A DNA stretch of 64,000 nt from Dasypus novemcinctus (taxonomy: Eukaryota; Chordata; Mammalia; Cingulata; Dasypodidae): NCBI RefSeq assembly GCF_030445035.2, contig NC_080677.1, positions 113,391,263 through 113,455,262 of the forward strand, read 5' to 3'. Each line of letters begins with the position of its first letter. Position 1 is the stretch's first letter. Below the pieces are notes generated by a model that was not told where the DNA came from, made no database searches, and saw only the letters and a program-made list of their open reading frames with translations. Made by a program: the position numbers and the translations under genes. This document shows, piece by piece, positions 23,833 to 35,872 of this stretch.

Positions 23833-25924
23833 AGAAAGTGATAAGAAACCAACAAAATAAAAAGAGAAAGTGAGAGAGGAAGACTTTGAGGAAGAATAAT
23901 AACCTCTGAAAGTGAAACTTGAAGGGAAAGTAAATGCTGAGTATTGATGGCATCTGCCCACCTCCACCCCCACACACAGTCCTATTTGTGCAACTGCCTG
24001 AGTAGGGGGATTTTATTTGTTAGACTGGCAGATTCCAAGATTCTTTTCTTTTTGTTGAACTAAGTACGAGTTAAGTTGCTTAAGCCTGGGCACTTCCCAG
24101 TGTTTTAGTTTTGAGTACTTGAGTTAAATTCTGGGACCTTTAGCCTTTAAGGTAGAAATTGAGAACTGTCTCCCCTGTGCTGTGTAAGCTCCAAAATAAA
24201 CAGCAGCCTAGTTCCAAATTGGGTTTTTTTGCAAGCAGAGAGAAAAGAATGCTGCAGGGAATGGCTTTCTTTCTCTGGTATTTGTTTTCTCCCAGAAGCC
24301 TGACCAACAGTGGGCATTCCAAATGCCCATGAAAGAATGGGTATTTCATTTCATTCATTGTTGTTGAATGAATTAAATGATTGAAAGGAAAGAAGGGAGG
24401 GAGGGAGGCAAAGAGGTTGGGGAAAGAGGGAATTCATCCGTTAGTCAGATTCCTTCTAAGGGAACACTGGAGTCACTAAGAGAACAGAAATCAAGTGGTC
24501 AGTGACAAAACTAAGTGTAAAGATCTCTAAATGAAATACATTTGCTTTTTCAGAGGCACCTGAAACACTGAATTTGCATATGTGAATAAACACTTTTGTC
24601 AAATTATCCAATAAGCCAAATATCACTGGCGTTAATATTTACTTTTTTTTTTTCATTTAACAAATATTTACAAAACAACTTTTTTTGTGAGAAGAACTTT
24701 GTAAGACATTGTAGGGGATACCAAGATCTGCTCTCCTTGCTCTCAAGGCAGTGTTTACAGGAAACCTGGGGTCCTAAGAGTGGGTGCTCAAGGGCAATCA
24801 CAGACCAGGCCCTTCCGAGAGGGAAAGTGGGCAAGAACCAGCTGATCTTTAGCTTTAAAAACCAAGGCTCTGTTTTTATGATGGTTGGGAATGGGGTAGA
24901 AGCAGATTAGTGAACAGCACTAGCCCTGAGCTCCCCAGTTCTCACTCAGGAGCTGGTTTTGCCAACCATTCCCCGAGCCCAGCTGAGCAGAGATGCACTT
25001 GTCCTTTCCTTTCCCTTCTCCCAGCTCATCGGCTCCTTCCCTATAACCTGATCCATCTGAAGCCCTGACAAGAGCCCCACCCTGGAGCAGCCACCGGTTG
25101 GGTCTGAGTACTTGTCCACCTGCAGGCCGCTCATCTGCACCTGTCGTGAGCAGTGCGGACCTTTCTGTGGCTGGTGAAGGTACACAAAACAAAACCATAA
25201 TTGGTAGCATTTGCTTCTGTGGTGTAACTGCTTCCAAGCTACAACGTGATGTCACTGAAGGCAGAGCTGGGAAGAAACGTGCAGTACCGCAGTATTTCCA
25301 TCATACAGACACCATCGTAAATAACCTCGAGAACATAGATAACAGCAAAATGTAGAAGTAGTTTTAATTAGGAAGTGATGAGTTTTGAGTATTTGTTTAA
25401 TTTATTTAATTTTGAGTTTTTGCAATTGGTTTTTAATAACGACCTTTTCTTAAGCACTGGCTTGTAAAATTCCTGAACACTTAACAATTGGCTCTTGAAA
25501 GCTGCAGTATGAGCCAGCTCTAGCAAACTACTGTCCTACCGGCAAAAACACTCTTCCACTAATTTAAGGCCAGCCCTTGGTCTTCTGACTCCCAAGTCAA
25601 CCTGGGGTGGGTGAGAACCTTTTGACAGGAGCTGATGAAAGCACCTCTCAGGAAAGGCCTTAGGCGGCAGTGCCCAGGGAGGCGGCCAGGCCTTGCTGGG
25701 GGATTGACATCCTGATCTCCCTTCCTCCTAGGTTAGCCCTGTCACTGAACACGGGGTCTGCTTCTCAAAGTCCTCTCTCGTCCCCCTCCCTGGAGCTAGG
25801 AGTATGTGCCCTGCATGTGCTTCCAGGTCAATCAAACTTTCTAGCACCCACTGCAGGTCCTGGCCTATGGAGGGCAGGGGGATCAATTAATAGTTACTAT
25901 TGAATACGTTACCTGGTAGAGAAT

Positions 25925-26060
25925 GTCCTGGTCCAGGAGTCATAAGAGCTGGTTCTGATCTTAATTCTGCCTTTACCAGGTTGTGCAATGTTAGCCTCTC
26001 TGGCCCTCTGTCTCCTCTTCTGAGGAAAAGGGAGTTGAGTCATCAGGCCCTAAGGGTTCT
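25925..26060 (+). repeat. MIR fragment
   Basis: CTTAATTCTGCCTTTACCAG, TAGCCTCTCTGGCCCTCTGT and CTCCTCTTCTGAGG match the MIR core. Confidence 0.55.
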
Positions 26061-26484
26061 CTCAGAATTTCTGAGTGTTCCAGGACTTTTTTCCAGGGTG
26101 ACTAGCCCTGAGACTCTCTCACCACCCCTGCCCTGGGTCTTTGACCAGCCCCTGACCCGGTCAGCTCACCCTCAGTGCTTGATGCCACGATAGGGTCAGG
26201 GCTCTCCAACCTCTCAGGTGTGTGTGAGTTACCTTATGGCCCTGGAACTATAAGGAAAACTTTACCAAGAACTCAGCTGTCTCACTAATGGCAAGATTCC
26301 AGCTCCAAGGACAGGATTTCCCCGGAAATTCCAGAGAGGGATTCATCTGTGTTGGAGCAGGCCTTTAGGATTTCAGTCCTGCGATGCGTTTTGGTAAAGT
26401 CTCGGGGAACCTTCTAATCCCAGTCTCCCTCCTCGTTCAACCAGGGATAATATCACTGGGATTAGGAGTCATCGGGAATAGTGT

Positions 26485-26565
26485 ATATACCAAACACCAC
26501 TTTAAAAAGTGAGTTTTATATTTTGTGAATTATATCTCAGGAATAAAGTCATTTCTATACTTATC
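26485..26565 (+). mobile_element. L1 3'-terminal scrap
   Basis: CACCACTTTAAAAAGTGAG and TGTGAATTATATCTCAGGAA match the last 80 bp of old L1 elements. Confidence 0.5.
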
Positions 26566-27528
26566 AAAGCAAACCATTTTTAAAAAAATAATGAACGCAG
26601 TCACTAGGAGACTGTTAGGGGAAAGGAGAGGTGAGAGATTGCTCCTAGAGTCCCTGAACCAATTCCCATCAGAGGGTTTTCCTTTTGGAATAGGAATTCA
26701 AGCTGAGTACATTCATCCTATTATTTGATTTCATATATTGAAAAATTAGGGTCCAAATCAAACCCAGGTGCCGCATCTTTGAAGGAGAGTGTGAGAATTC
26801 TCTCTGTCCAAGGTGAGGAGATGGGGAGAGGAAGGGAAGGCATCTCCCCGGCTGGCCTCAGCTCTAGCCCTCTCAGGATTTCCCTTTCTAGCCTCTATCC
26901 CAGCTCCTGATTCTTTATAGCTTTCAGACACATGGCATCTGGGGATTTTGGATCCCCTACCTATCCATAGCCCCTGTGGAAAAATCCCTTTTCCCTTTTG
27001 TTCAGCTGAGACTGAGCTGGAATTTTCCAAAAGGAACTTTTCCTCAGAAGCTCAGTGAAACAAAATAAGCACAAAGGTCTTAGGGGAAAAAAATTCTATC
27101 AGTGTAGATTTCCATCGTGGTCAAAGCACAGACCAAGCTTGGGTGGAAGAGTTTGTGGGACCCTTTCCCTTGTCTCCCGCCTGAGCAGGGATTCCCACTC
27201 CCAGAGACCCCCTTTCAGGCTTCTGGTGTCTTTTCTTCCTGCCTCCTTTGTGGTCCCCCCTCCCCTCCTGGCATGGGGCAAGAGTCCAGCCCTGGACTTA
27301 CCTTGAAACCCTGTTCAAAGCTATACCTTGGAAATGGGGTGTTGACTGGACACTACTGCAGGCTAAAGCAGGGCCTTCTTCTTTTTTTTTTTTTTGGCTG
27401 CTGCTATCCCAGTTAAGCCCTGAATTACAGAGTGACAGATAAGGTAAAAAATCATCTCTCTTTCTCGTGTCCACCCTCCATCTTCAGATGTAGCAACTTA
27501 AACTAGAGAGGTGAAGCATCTTGCCCGC

Positions 27529-28239
27529 TGTCTTAATTTGCCACAGGGATGCCAATGCAAAGATATGGGTTGGTTTGTAAAATGGGAATTTTAATTAGGG
27601 GAAATTCTTTCAGTTCTGAGGCCATGAAATATTCAGATCAAGACTCCATCAGACATGCTTTCTCACCAAAGTCAGCTACTGGTGATCCTGGTGTCCTGCC
27701 ATGTGGTGAACCAATATGGCAGCTGATCTCTTCCAATGTCCCTGCCTTCCCCTCCAGAATCTACCATCTCCTGGAGCTCAGCTGTGGGCAGCCAGGCATA
27801 GGGCTTGTCTCTTTGTGGGTCTCCTTTCTCAGTCGTGGTTGCTCTGCTTTCATCCAGAGGTCAGCTGTGGGCTAACAGGCATATGGCACATCCCTTCAGC
27901 CTTGGTGGGCCCAAACATTCGGGGGTTTTGTGCTCCGGCTTCAGCTGCTAGTGATCCTTGAGTCCTCTCTTTCACTTGACCAGGTCAAAATGGTAGCCTC
28001 TTTTCTCTCTCTGTTGCTCCCTCTGTGTCTCCATTTAGATATGGCCCAGCAAGAAGGCAGAGACCCAACCTGAGTCATGCCTCACTGATGTAGTCCAATC
28101 AGAAGCGATCTAATCAAGTGAGCTAGCTAATCAAGGTCCCTTAACAGAATCTAATACAACCAAAGGGTCTCACACCCACAGAAATGGATTAGTTAAAAAA
28201 CAAAAACTCTTTTTGGAATCTACCAAATTCAAACTGTCA
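27529..28239 (-). repeat. Solo LTR, same family as 54531
   Basis: On the minus strand this 711-bp LTR starts TGACAGTTTGAATTTGGTAG and ends CAAATTAAGACA. It shares AACTAATCCATTTCTGTGGG and CATCAGTGAGGCATGACTC with the LTR at 54531, and is longer mainly because of an extra central segment. The flanks GCCCGC and ACCCAC agree at 4 of 6 positions. Confidence 0.78.
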
Positions 28240-28689
28240 TACCCACCATCACCTAGGATATCAGGGCTGGAAAATTCTTGTGTGGACTGTAGTGTCAGAG
28301 AAGACTCACTCGAGCTGAGAGGAGAGGGTGTCATCCATGTGGCCCCACTGAGCAGAAGAACCTGGGAACATGCATGTCAAGAGGTGATGGGAAGAGAGGA
28401 AAGCAGCACCATAGATTTCCTGAGAACTCTGCTCACTAGCGCCCCTCGAGAAATTTCTAGGGGTTGGAGGGTGATTAGTTGTAGGTGGTGCTGGTCTGGA
28501 TGGAGCTGTACCAGGGAAAGGGAAGGCTGATCACTCACGTAAACGTGAACTCTAGGTCAGTTTTCAGCTTATGATTACAGACCAGCTCACATTTATGTCT
28601 TGGCTCCACATCTCAAAGGCTCTGAGCCTGGACCTGCTCACCTTACAAGAATCCAGTCTTCCTGCAGATTTCCCCACCCTACTGTAGGG

Positions 28690-28850
28690 CTTGAAGTGCA
28701 TTTTCCAAATGTGGTCCCATCTGCATACATCATGTGCATCTGACATGTTTGTTAAATATGCAAATGCCTGGGTCTCATTTGGCATCACTGGGGATGGTGG
28801 GGTGGGGCCCTGGAATTCAAAAAACTCTTGGTTTTAGGAATTTATGAACT
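28690..28850 (+). repeat. MER5-like hAT remnant
   Basis: CAAATGTGGTCCCATCTGCA, TTAAATATGCAAATGCCTGG and GGTGGGGTGGGGCCCTGG are the recognisable blocks of an old MER5-type element. The boundaries are diffuse. Confidence 0.55.
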
Positions 28851-30334
28851 TTCTTTTCTTTTTTAACTGTTCTCTCTCTCTTAAATTTTAATGTTGGAAA
28901 CATAGGAGAAAGAGCAGGTTTTAGAGGGAAGAAAATGAATTTGATTTTAGAGATGTTGGCAGATGTCCAATAAGCAGTTAGATTTTAAAAGGTAGAGCTT
29001 AGAAGGGCTATCAGGGGCTGCAGAGGATAGAGATTCAAGACTGTAATTGGAGGAATATTTTGAAATAGTATGTGATTTTTCTCTTTATGACCTTTACATA
29101 TAGTCAGCCGTAAGCATCCATCTGTCTGGGAGGCCATTAGAATTAGTTTCAGAAGGATTGCCTAGAAAAGGCCAAGCTGATATCCAACTTTTGACATTCA
29201 GGGTAAGATTAGCCCCAAGCGAGGATTCACTAAGTTTCTTTAACTTCTCTCTGTCTGTGTGAGCCCCCTACTGGAACAAGAGATTCAAGAGAGAAGAAGG
29301 AGAAGATGCGCAATGTAGGATGGGGCAGAAGGCTCGGAGTTCTACAGCCAGTGACAGTTAACACGGTTAGCATGGGGTCTAATTATCCAAGGCCCTCGCC
29401 AAGCCCAGAATAGCAGTAGCCAAGCTAGACAGCTGCTGGTTCACCATCAGAGGCCATAAAAGCACACGAAGGTGAGCTCACACCAAGACATCACCCTGGA
29501 GACCAGGGGCCCTCCTGGAGCATTGGCCAGCACGTGCAAGTCTAGGGGCCTCTTCTTCTGAGCCTCAAGGAAGCCATTTTGGGGAGAGAAGCAGAGCAAG
29601 GTAAAACTAACTTAAAAGTAAGGTTATCTGCAGATGATGCTGCACAAGTGGGAGGAGAAGTCAAGCAATGAGGGACTGAGGAGGGCAGAGAAAAACAACC
29701 ACGTGCATGTCCCCTGGGCACTCAGGCCTATGCTTCAGGCCAGCCCACACAAATGCCAGGGACTTTGCCGGTGCAGTGGATTAAGCACTCAGTGAGACTT
29801 GAATCTTGAGAACAACAATATTTTAGAAATGAAGGAGCCAAGAGGAGCTGGGGAACCCTGGGAACAATTTTCAAGACTTTGTCAGCATAATTCCTTGTCA
29901 AAACATTTTTGTTTATAACTTTTTAGTTATGGCTTAGAAAACAGCGCCACAGTCATAACAGGAATTTAAAAACCAAATTTTTCTTGAATATGGGACACCA
30001 GAAAATAGAATGAGGTTAAAGTATGGAAAACTGAGTGTTAACTTATACAGAATTGGTAAAAAGGATGTGTTAATCTTTGGAAATGAATAGAAAAAGTGAA
30101 AGCTCAACATAATGTTTGAAACTAGCAGGACTATTACGTGGGTAGGAAAGTGATTTAAAAGGAAAATCTAAGATCACATAAATTACTAAAAGGAAAGTTA
30201 AAAAATGTGATGAAACTGTATTGCATAGCAAAACCACATGTGAAATATGAATATGGGTAAAATTGCATATATGATTGTTTTTCTTTGAGGCTGAACAAAT
30301 GTATGTTCATACCATAAGATGTTAATATCAGACA
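28851..30334. other. Unique DNA with one old-repeat fragment
   Basis: The fragment at 28890-29060 belongs to the dispersed repeat also seen at 14475. Nothing else was recognised. Confidence 0.55.
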
Positions 30335-30645
30335 AGAAAAAAAACGTTTTGCTAAGTGAAAGACACCAGACACAAAGTACTACATACTTATGATTCCATT
30401 TTTATAAAATGTAAATATGTCAATTTACAAAAATGAAATTAGATTAGTGGTTATGTGGGGCTAGGGATGAACTGCTAAGTGATATGGAGTATTTCTTTTT
30501 GTAGTAATGAAATTGTTCTAAATTTTTTTGTGGTGATGAATGCACAACATTGTGATTATACTAAAAGTCATTGGTTATACACTTCGGTTAGCTCGTATGG
30601 TATACGAATATATCTCAATAAAATTAATTAATAAAATAAATACTT
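30335..30645 (+). mobile_element. L1 3' end
   Basis: GCTAAGTGAAAGACACCAGA, TATGATTCCATTTTTATAAA and GGTGATGAATGCACAACATT, ending ATATCTCAATAAAATTA, follow the classic order of an L1 3' UTR. Confidence 0.75.
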
Positions 30646-30714
30646 GTGCAAGAATAGCCAGAAATAACAATTATGTACAGCAGGGGAAGCATAGGGAGAT
30701 TGAGAGGTGAAGAA

Positions 30715-30895
30715 TTTTATTGTTTGTTTGTCTGTTGTTTTTTATTATTAACAAAATAATGAAAATGCTCTAATAATGATTGATGTGATGAATGCACAAC
30801 TACGTGATTATACCAAATACCATCGATTGTACATTTTGGATGAATTGTATGCTTTATTAAAATGTATCAATAAAATTGATTTGTTTAAAAGAAAA
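30715..30895 (+). mobile_element. L1 3' end, second copy
   Basis: TGATGTGATGAATGCACAAC, ACCATCGATTGTACATTTTG and GTATCAATAAAATTGA form another L1 terminus just downstream of the first. Confidence 0.7.
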
Positions 30896-30972
30896 TCACC
30901 AAGTTTTCATTTTTCCAAGTTTCCTCCCAATGCTGGCCCTAAAAATCTCATGATTTTTAGGTGAGCACAGAT

Positions 30973-31493
30973 TGTGGCAGATTGTATCTTCTGAAAATGA
31001 CCACAGTTGTATTTCCAGTCCCACATGCTCTTTCAGAACATTGTCATTCCTTCATCATAAGGTAATGGCTCTTTTCTTTCCCCTTGAAACTGGAAGGGAC
31101 TTTGTGACTGCCTCAATGAATGGAAATAGAAGGGACACTGCATAATTTCCATGGCTAGCTCATATACGGTGAGTGGACTTCCACTTATCTCTCTCTCTAG
31201 GGACTCTCTCCCTTGGAACCCAGCCACCATATTGTGAGGAAGCCCAAACCACAGGGAGAAGTTTAGCCAACAGACTCAGATAAGGTCTCAGCAGGTGACA
31301 GCCAGCATCGAGTGCCAGACATGTGAGTGAGTGAGTTTCAGGTATTAAAACTCACCAGTGGAATCTCCAAACATTTAGTGCTTGGAAAGCCATACTTCTG
31401 TGCCCTGTCTGAATGCCTGGTCCATAATAAATAGATGCTTCATGCTGCTAAGTTTTAGAATAATCTATTATGTAGCTATGGCAACTGGAACAC
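30973..31493 (+). repeat. LTR-like repeat, family uncertain
   Basis: TGTGGCAGATTGTATCTTCT, CTTGGAACCCAGCCACCATA, TGTGAGGAAGCCCAAACCAC and GCTAAGTTTTAGAATAATC follow the layout of an old mammalian LTR that I recognise but cannot name securely. It ends near GGCAACTGGAACACA. Confidence 0.5.
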
Positions 31494-31827
31494 ATATACG
31501 GTTTTGTTTTATAACTTTTGCATTTATTAGCATGAGCATTTTCTCATGTTGCTTTATAGTCATCAAAATTAGCATTGTATTGGCTGCAAAATATTTTGAG
31601 TTGATGTAGTAGAGCTTATTTAAATATTGTGCCATTTCGACGGCTTCTCATTTTTCACTACTTTAATGATGATATGAAAAGTTGTGCATATTTTTCTTTT
31701 TCATTGTATTGCTTCTTTGGGACAAATTCCAAGAAGCAGCATTACTTTTGGGTATGAACATTTTTATGGCTTCCTATATGTAGTACCAAACTGCTCCTCA
31801 AAAATTCATGCTACTTTACTGGAATTG

Positions 31828-32482
31828 TAGTTGGTGTTGGGGTTTAAGATATATTTAGGGGATTTGAATCTCTGGACTGACAATATGATAGCCACGCCCT
31901 GAACCTCAACAGACTTCAACTCCTACACTCTGATTTATTGGACTTACCCCACTTAGCTAACATGGAGTTGAAGAAGGTCAACCACCATACCATGGAGCCT
32001 AGAGTGCCTACAACTGAAAGCAGGAGGATTGCATCCAGTATCCATGTGGAATCTAAGCCCCCTCTTGACAGAGATGTGCAATGGACACAACCAATTCAAG
32101 GTCCACAGAGAAAATGTGGCATTGGTGTGGGAAGGGTGGCCATGGTGGCTGCTGGGTACGGGGAATGGGAGAAAGAGATGAGATGGGAGGCGTTTTCGGG
32201 ACTTGGAGTTGTCCTGGGTGGTGCTTCACAGACAATTACGGGACATTGTAGATCTCCCCAGGGCCCACTGGATGGAACGTGGGAGAATGTGGGCTGTGAT
32301 GTGGACCATTGCCTATGGGGTGCAGCGATGCCCAGAGATGTACTTACCAGGTGCAATGGATGTGTCATGATGATGGGAGAGAGTGTTGCTGTGGGGGTAG
32401 TGGGGTGTGGGGGCGGTGGGGTTGAATGGGACTTCATATTTTTTGAATGTAATATTTTTTTTAAAAATGAATAAAAAAAAAA
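31828..32482 (+). mobile_element. L1 3'-UTR copy, third
   Basis: ATTGGACTTACCCCACTTAG and ATGTGGAATCTAAGCCCCCT correspond to parts of the long copy at 1480-3553. It ends GGGACTTCATATTTTTTGAA and an A run. The 178-codon ORF at 31938-32474 lies entirely within this UTR and is not a gene. Confidence 0.7.
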
Positions 32483-32658
32483 GACTATTAAAAAAAACAT
32501 ATTGTATCAATAGATTCCGATATCAGTTGTGTATGGTAATCTTGGTACATAAAGTAGCCTCAAATTGGTTTTAAATTGGGATAGGGCATAAACAAATAAA
32601 TGCATTTTTAAAAAAACTTTTAAAATGTTACCAGCATTGGACACTATTACTTTTATTT

Positions 32659-33040
32659 TTTTATTTTTATTTTTTTAAAGATTTATTTTTATTTATTTAA
32701 TTCCCCTCCCCTCCCCAGGTTTTCTGTTTTCTGTGTCTTTTTGCTGCGTCTTGTTTCTTTGTCCGCTTCTGTTGTAGTCAGCGGCAAGGGAAGTGTGGGC
32801 AGCGCCATTCCTCGGCAGGCTGCTCCCTCCTTTGCGCTGGGCGGCTCTCCTTACGGGTGCACTCCTTGCGCGTGGGGCTCCCCTACGCGGGGGACACCCC
32901 TGCGTGGCAGGGCACTCCTTGCGCGCATCAGCACTGCGCATGGGCCAGCTCCACACGGGTCAAGGAGGCCCGGGGCTTGAACCGCGGGCCTCCCATGTGG
33001 TAGACGGACGCCCTAACCACTGGGCCAAAGTCCGTTTCCC
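32659..33040 (-). repeat. DAS-SINE, full length, best preserved
   Basis: This copy keeps the most CpG sites (GCGCGTGGGGCTCCCCTACG) and an unbroken tRNA-like head, so it is probably the youngest SINE here. The flanks are TTACTTTTATTT and TTACTTTTAATT. Confidence 0.92.
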
Positions 33041-33052
33041 TTACTTTTAATT

Positions 33053-34054
33053 TCTACTAATTTAATCAGTAGACATTTTGTCATTGCTATAATTTGTATA
33101 TCTTTTGAGAGTGCTGAGGCTGAGATTTTTCCATTTTTTAAAACTTGTTTTTACTGCCATTTGAAGTATCTATGTATATCTTTTATCCAATTATAAGAGC
33201 TCTTGATGGCACTGCTTTTCAAACTGCAGTTCAAAATCCATTAGTAGATTATGAACTTAACAAAGTGATTCATGACCGCTTTTAAAGAAAACTTTAAAAG
33301 CATCACAGATATCCTCACACAGTAAGTTTTTTGTGTGTAAAACTTTTGTTGCAATGTAAGTGGGTAAAATGTTCTTGTTCTTAGCTGAGGATACAACAAA
33401 AATCTTCTTAAAAGATTTGCCTTATAAAAAACATTTATTAATCCCTTTTCATATTGACATAAACAGTTCCCAATGTGGTTTCCCTTTTTATATTGATTAT
33501 CTTTCTTTTGTACCATTTTAATTTTTTAAAGGTCTGCAATCCTTTAAAATTTCTAATTTCAGTTAAAAACAGAAATGTGCCTTGTTTCTACAAAGGTGAG
33601 AAATGATCCATTCTGTTTTTTGTGGGTTTTTTTTTTTTGTTAACTCAATTCTTACTGAAGCATTCTCTGGATACCCAGAAGCTTATAAGAATTCGGGTTG
33701 GCTCAGCAAAATGCAAATACAGAGCTATGGAGCAAATGCTATTATGGCATGGGTAAACTGGGAATATGTGATAATCATGAGAGCACGTGTTCCTTTTCTC
33801 ACTTTCGGTGTTCAGGGTTTATGTTGCATCAGCACAATGAGTTCTGGTGCAAATGCTGTATAAGCAAATGTTGTATTAGTTACCCAAAGACAGCTATGAA
33901 TGATGAAAAAAGTTGGGATGGAAGTAAAGTTGAAAATTCCAAAACACATGGAAAAAATATTCAGACTCATGCAAGAGAGCTGAATTTGGGGATAAAACTG
34001 TCAGAAACTAATAAAATGATAATTACAAAAATTATTTTTTACCATTTACTAGGT
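33053..34054. other. AT-rich DNA upstream of the ERV-L
   Basis: The overlapping 86- and 157-codon ORFs at 33603-34171 have no domain, and the longer one runs into the MIR at 34055. I regard both as chance ORFs. Confidence 0.55.
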
Positions 34055-34199
34055 AATTGCCAGGCTTGTTTCCTCCTCCCAAGCTCCTGTGATGCTTATT
34101 ATTTCTATTTTACAGATGAACAAACAGAAGCACAAAAAAGTATTGTGATTTATCTGAGGTCACCCAGCTAATGTATGGCTGGAATTTGAACTTGAAGCA
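34055..34199 (-). repeat. MIR, left half split by the ERV-L
   Basis: TTTTACAGATGAACAAACAG, GAGGTCACCCAGCTAATG and GGAATTTGAACTT form the antisense MIR core. The sequence resumes after the provirus at 46137 with CCCGGGTTCTTAATCCCTGC. Confidence 0.7.
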
Positions 34200-34414
34200 T
34201 GTGATAGTTAAGTTCATGTGACAACTTGGCCAGGTTTTGGTGTCCAGTTGTTTGGTCAAGCAAGCACTGTCCTGATTATTACCATGAGGACATTTGCTGG
34301 ACTTACATCATCAGTAGGTTGGTTGCATCTATGGCTGATTATATCTATAGTCAACTGAGGAGATTGCCTTCAAAGATGAGAGAAGTCTCATCCAATCAGT
34401 TAAAGGCTTTAAAA
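34200..34414 (+). repeat. ERV-L 5' LTR, left part
   Basis: It begins TGTGATAGTTAAGTTCATG and aligns without large gaps to the start of the LTR at 45697. By eye there are about 16 differences in roughly 205 positions. It is cut at CTTTAAAA by the hAT transposon, whose target duplication is 34407-34414. Confidence 0.88.
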
Positions 34415-35872
34415 CAGGGGTTCTTAACCAGTGGTCCACGGCAAGATTTCAGGGGGTCCATGAGCTTGGAATGAAAAAAATCAACTTATGTTCATTTTCT
34501 CTGACCTCTAACTGAAATCTAGCATTTCCTTCATTTATGAATGTATGTAAAAAATTACAGTTGTTTTCATTTCGTATCACATTATAGTTGTTGCATACGT
34601 TGAAAAATCACTTATACTCATACAAACTTCAAAATTACAGTTGTTAGACCTGACTCTAGATCACATGTGATCACAGTCCTTCTGTGTACAAAATATTGTG
34701 CGATATAGTTGGCCAAATATATCTGGCAACACAGAATAGGTAATGAACAGGAGATCTCCTGGGTGGTGTCTTTGATCTTTCAAAGTACAGGGGCACCATT
34801 TTGGAAGGATAAATCACAGGCGTCAAAAATTTCACTCCACATAGTTATAATCAATGTAACTATAACGAAAAATAAAGAAAATACAAAGTGAAAAGTATAA
34901 CCTCACAAAATAAAGCACACCTGAAATACATAACACATTCAACACGTGTTGTGTGATTATTAGCAATTTCGACCGAGCCATGTGTGTTGAAAATTTGTTA
35001 ACACTGATGTCAGCCACATTTCTAGGTAACCAAACACACTGAAGAAACACAGTTGTGGTGGTTAAAATTATAGTTAACCAGAAACATGAGAAATGACAGG
35101 TCGACGTTGTCTTTTGTGACAAACACAAAGATGCTTGCACATTTTATCCAGACAACATGGCCACCTTTATTGTACAGAGAAAATGCTTGTATTTTTCCTG
35201 CCAGCTCAAGAAATCTGTTTGTTACCTAATCTGTGCTGGCAACTTAACACCTAGTCGTTATTCAGCTACCATATGGTGAAGTCCAACAGTCTCACTCCAG
35301 TTGCCCACTGTTTGTGTTACATTCAAGTATTTCCCTGTCTACAATTGTTTGTTAACAAGCTAAAGTTGGTAAGTTGTTTTCATTGATTGTTAAAATTTTA
35401 CAAAACTGGTCAGTTTAAATGAAAATTCATAACTTTTTGTAAGTAGGTTACTTTTAACATGAATAGACATGCTGGCTATGAATATAAATCAGGCACGCCC
35501 ACCGTGAGTTTGTCCACCCATGCAATTGACATCTATGTCATTCAGTTGCTGGTATTGCAGCAGATAACCATCTGTGAGCCTAGCAATGTCAGCAACTGTC
35601 CACATGCATTATATGTCTTTCTTTTGCTGCTAGGTTTCTAGGAAAGTTCTGAAATCCAATGACTTTATGCACACTTCCAGGAAAGACAACGAATTCCAGA
35701 AAGGACATGAACCCTGATCAACTGCTGTAATCCGTGTGACTATCTGAGAATTAAAAATTACTTATTTATATGCATTTTTATCAAACAGTTACATAAAAAC
35801 CTCACAAAATACTGCATTAAAAACTGTCAATTAAATTATATATTTCATTTTACAGACTCAATTTCAGTTGAA

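Larger units (their letters stand above)
23833..27528. other. Unique DNA with small repeat scraps
   Basis: It includes a purine-rich GGGAGGGAGGGAGG stretch at about 24395, old-repeat scraps at 24640 and 26485, and a MIR fragment at 25925. ORFs up to 111 codons overlap each other on both strands and show no motif. Confidence 0.55.

Noticed and set aside
31938..32474. 178-codon ORF, the longest or among the longest in the window
   Set aside because: It lies wholly inside an L1 3'-UTR copy, is glycine/valine-rich from G-rich DNA, and has no domain; the minus strand is equally open over much of it.
33698..34171. 157-codon Cys-rich ORF upstream of the ERV-L
   Set aside because: No domain, and its C-terminus runs through an antisense MIR; a chance ORF is more likely.
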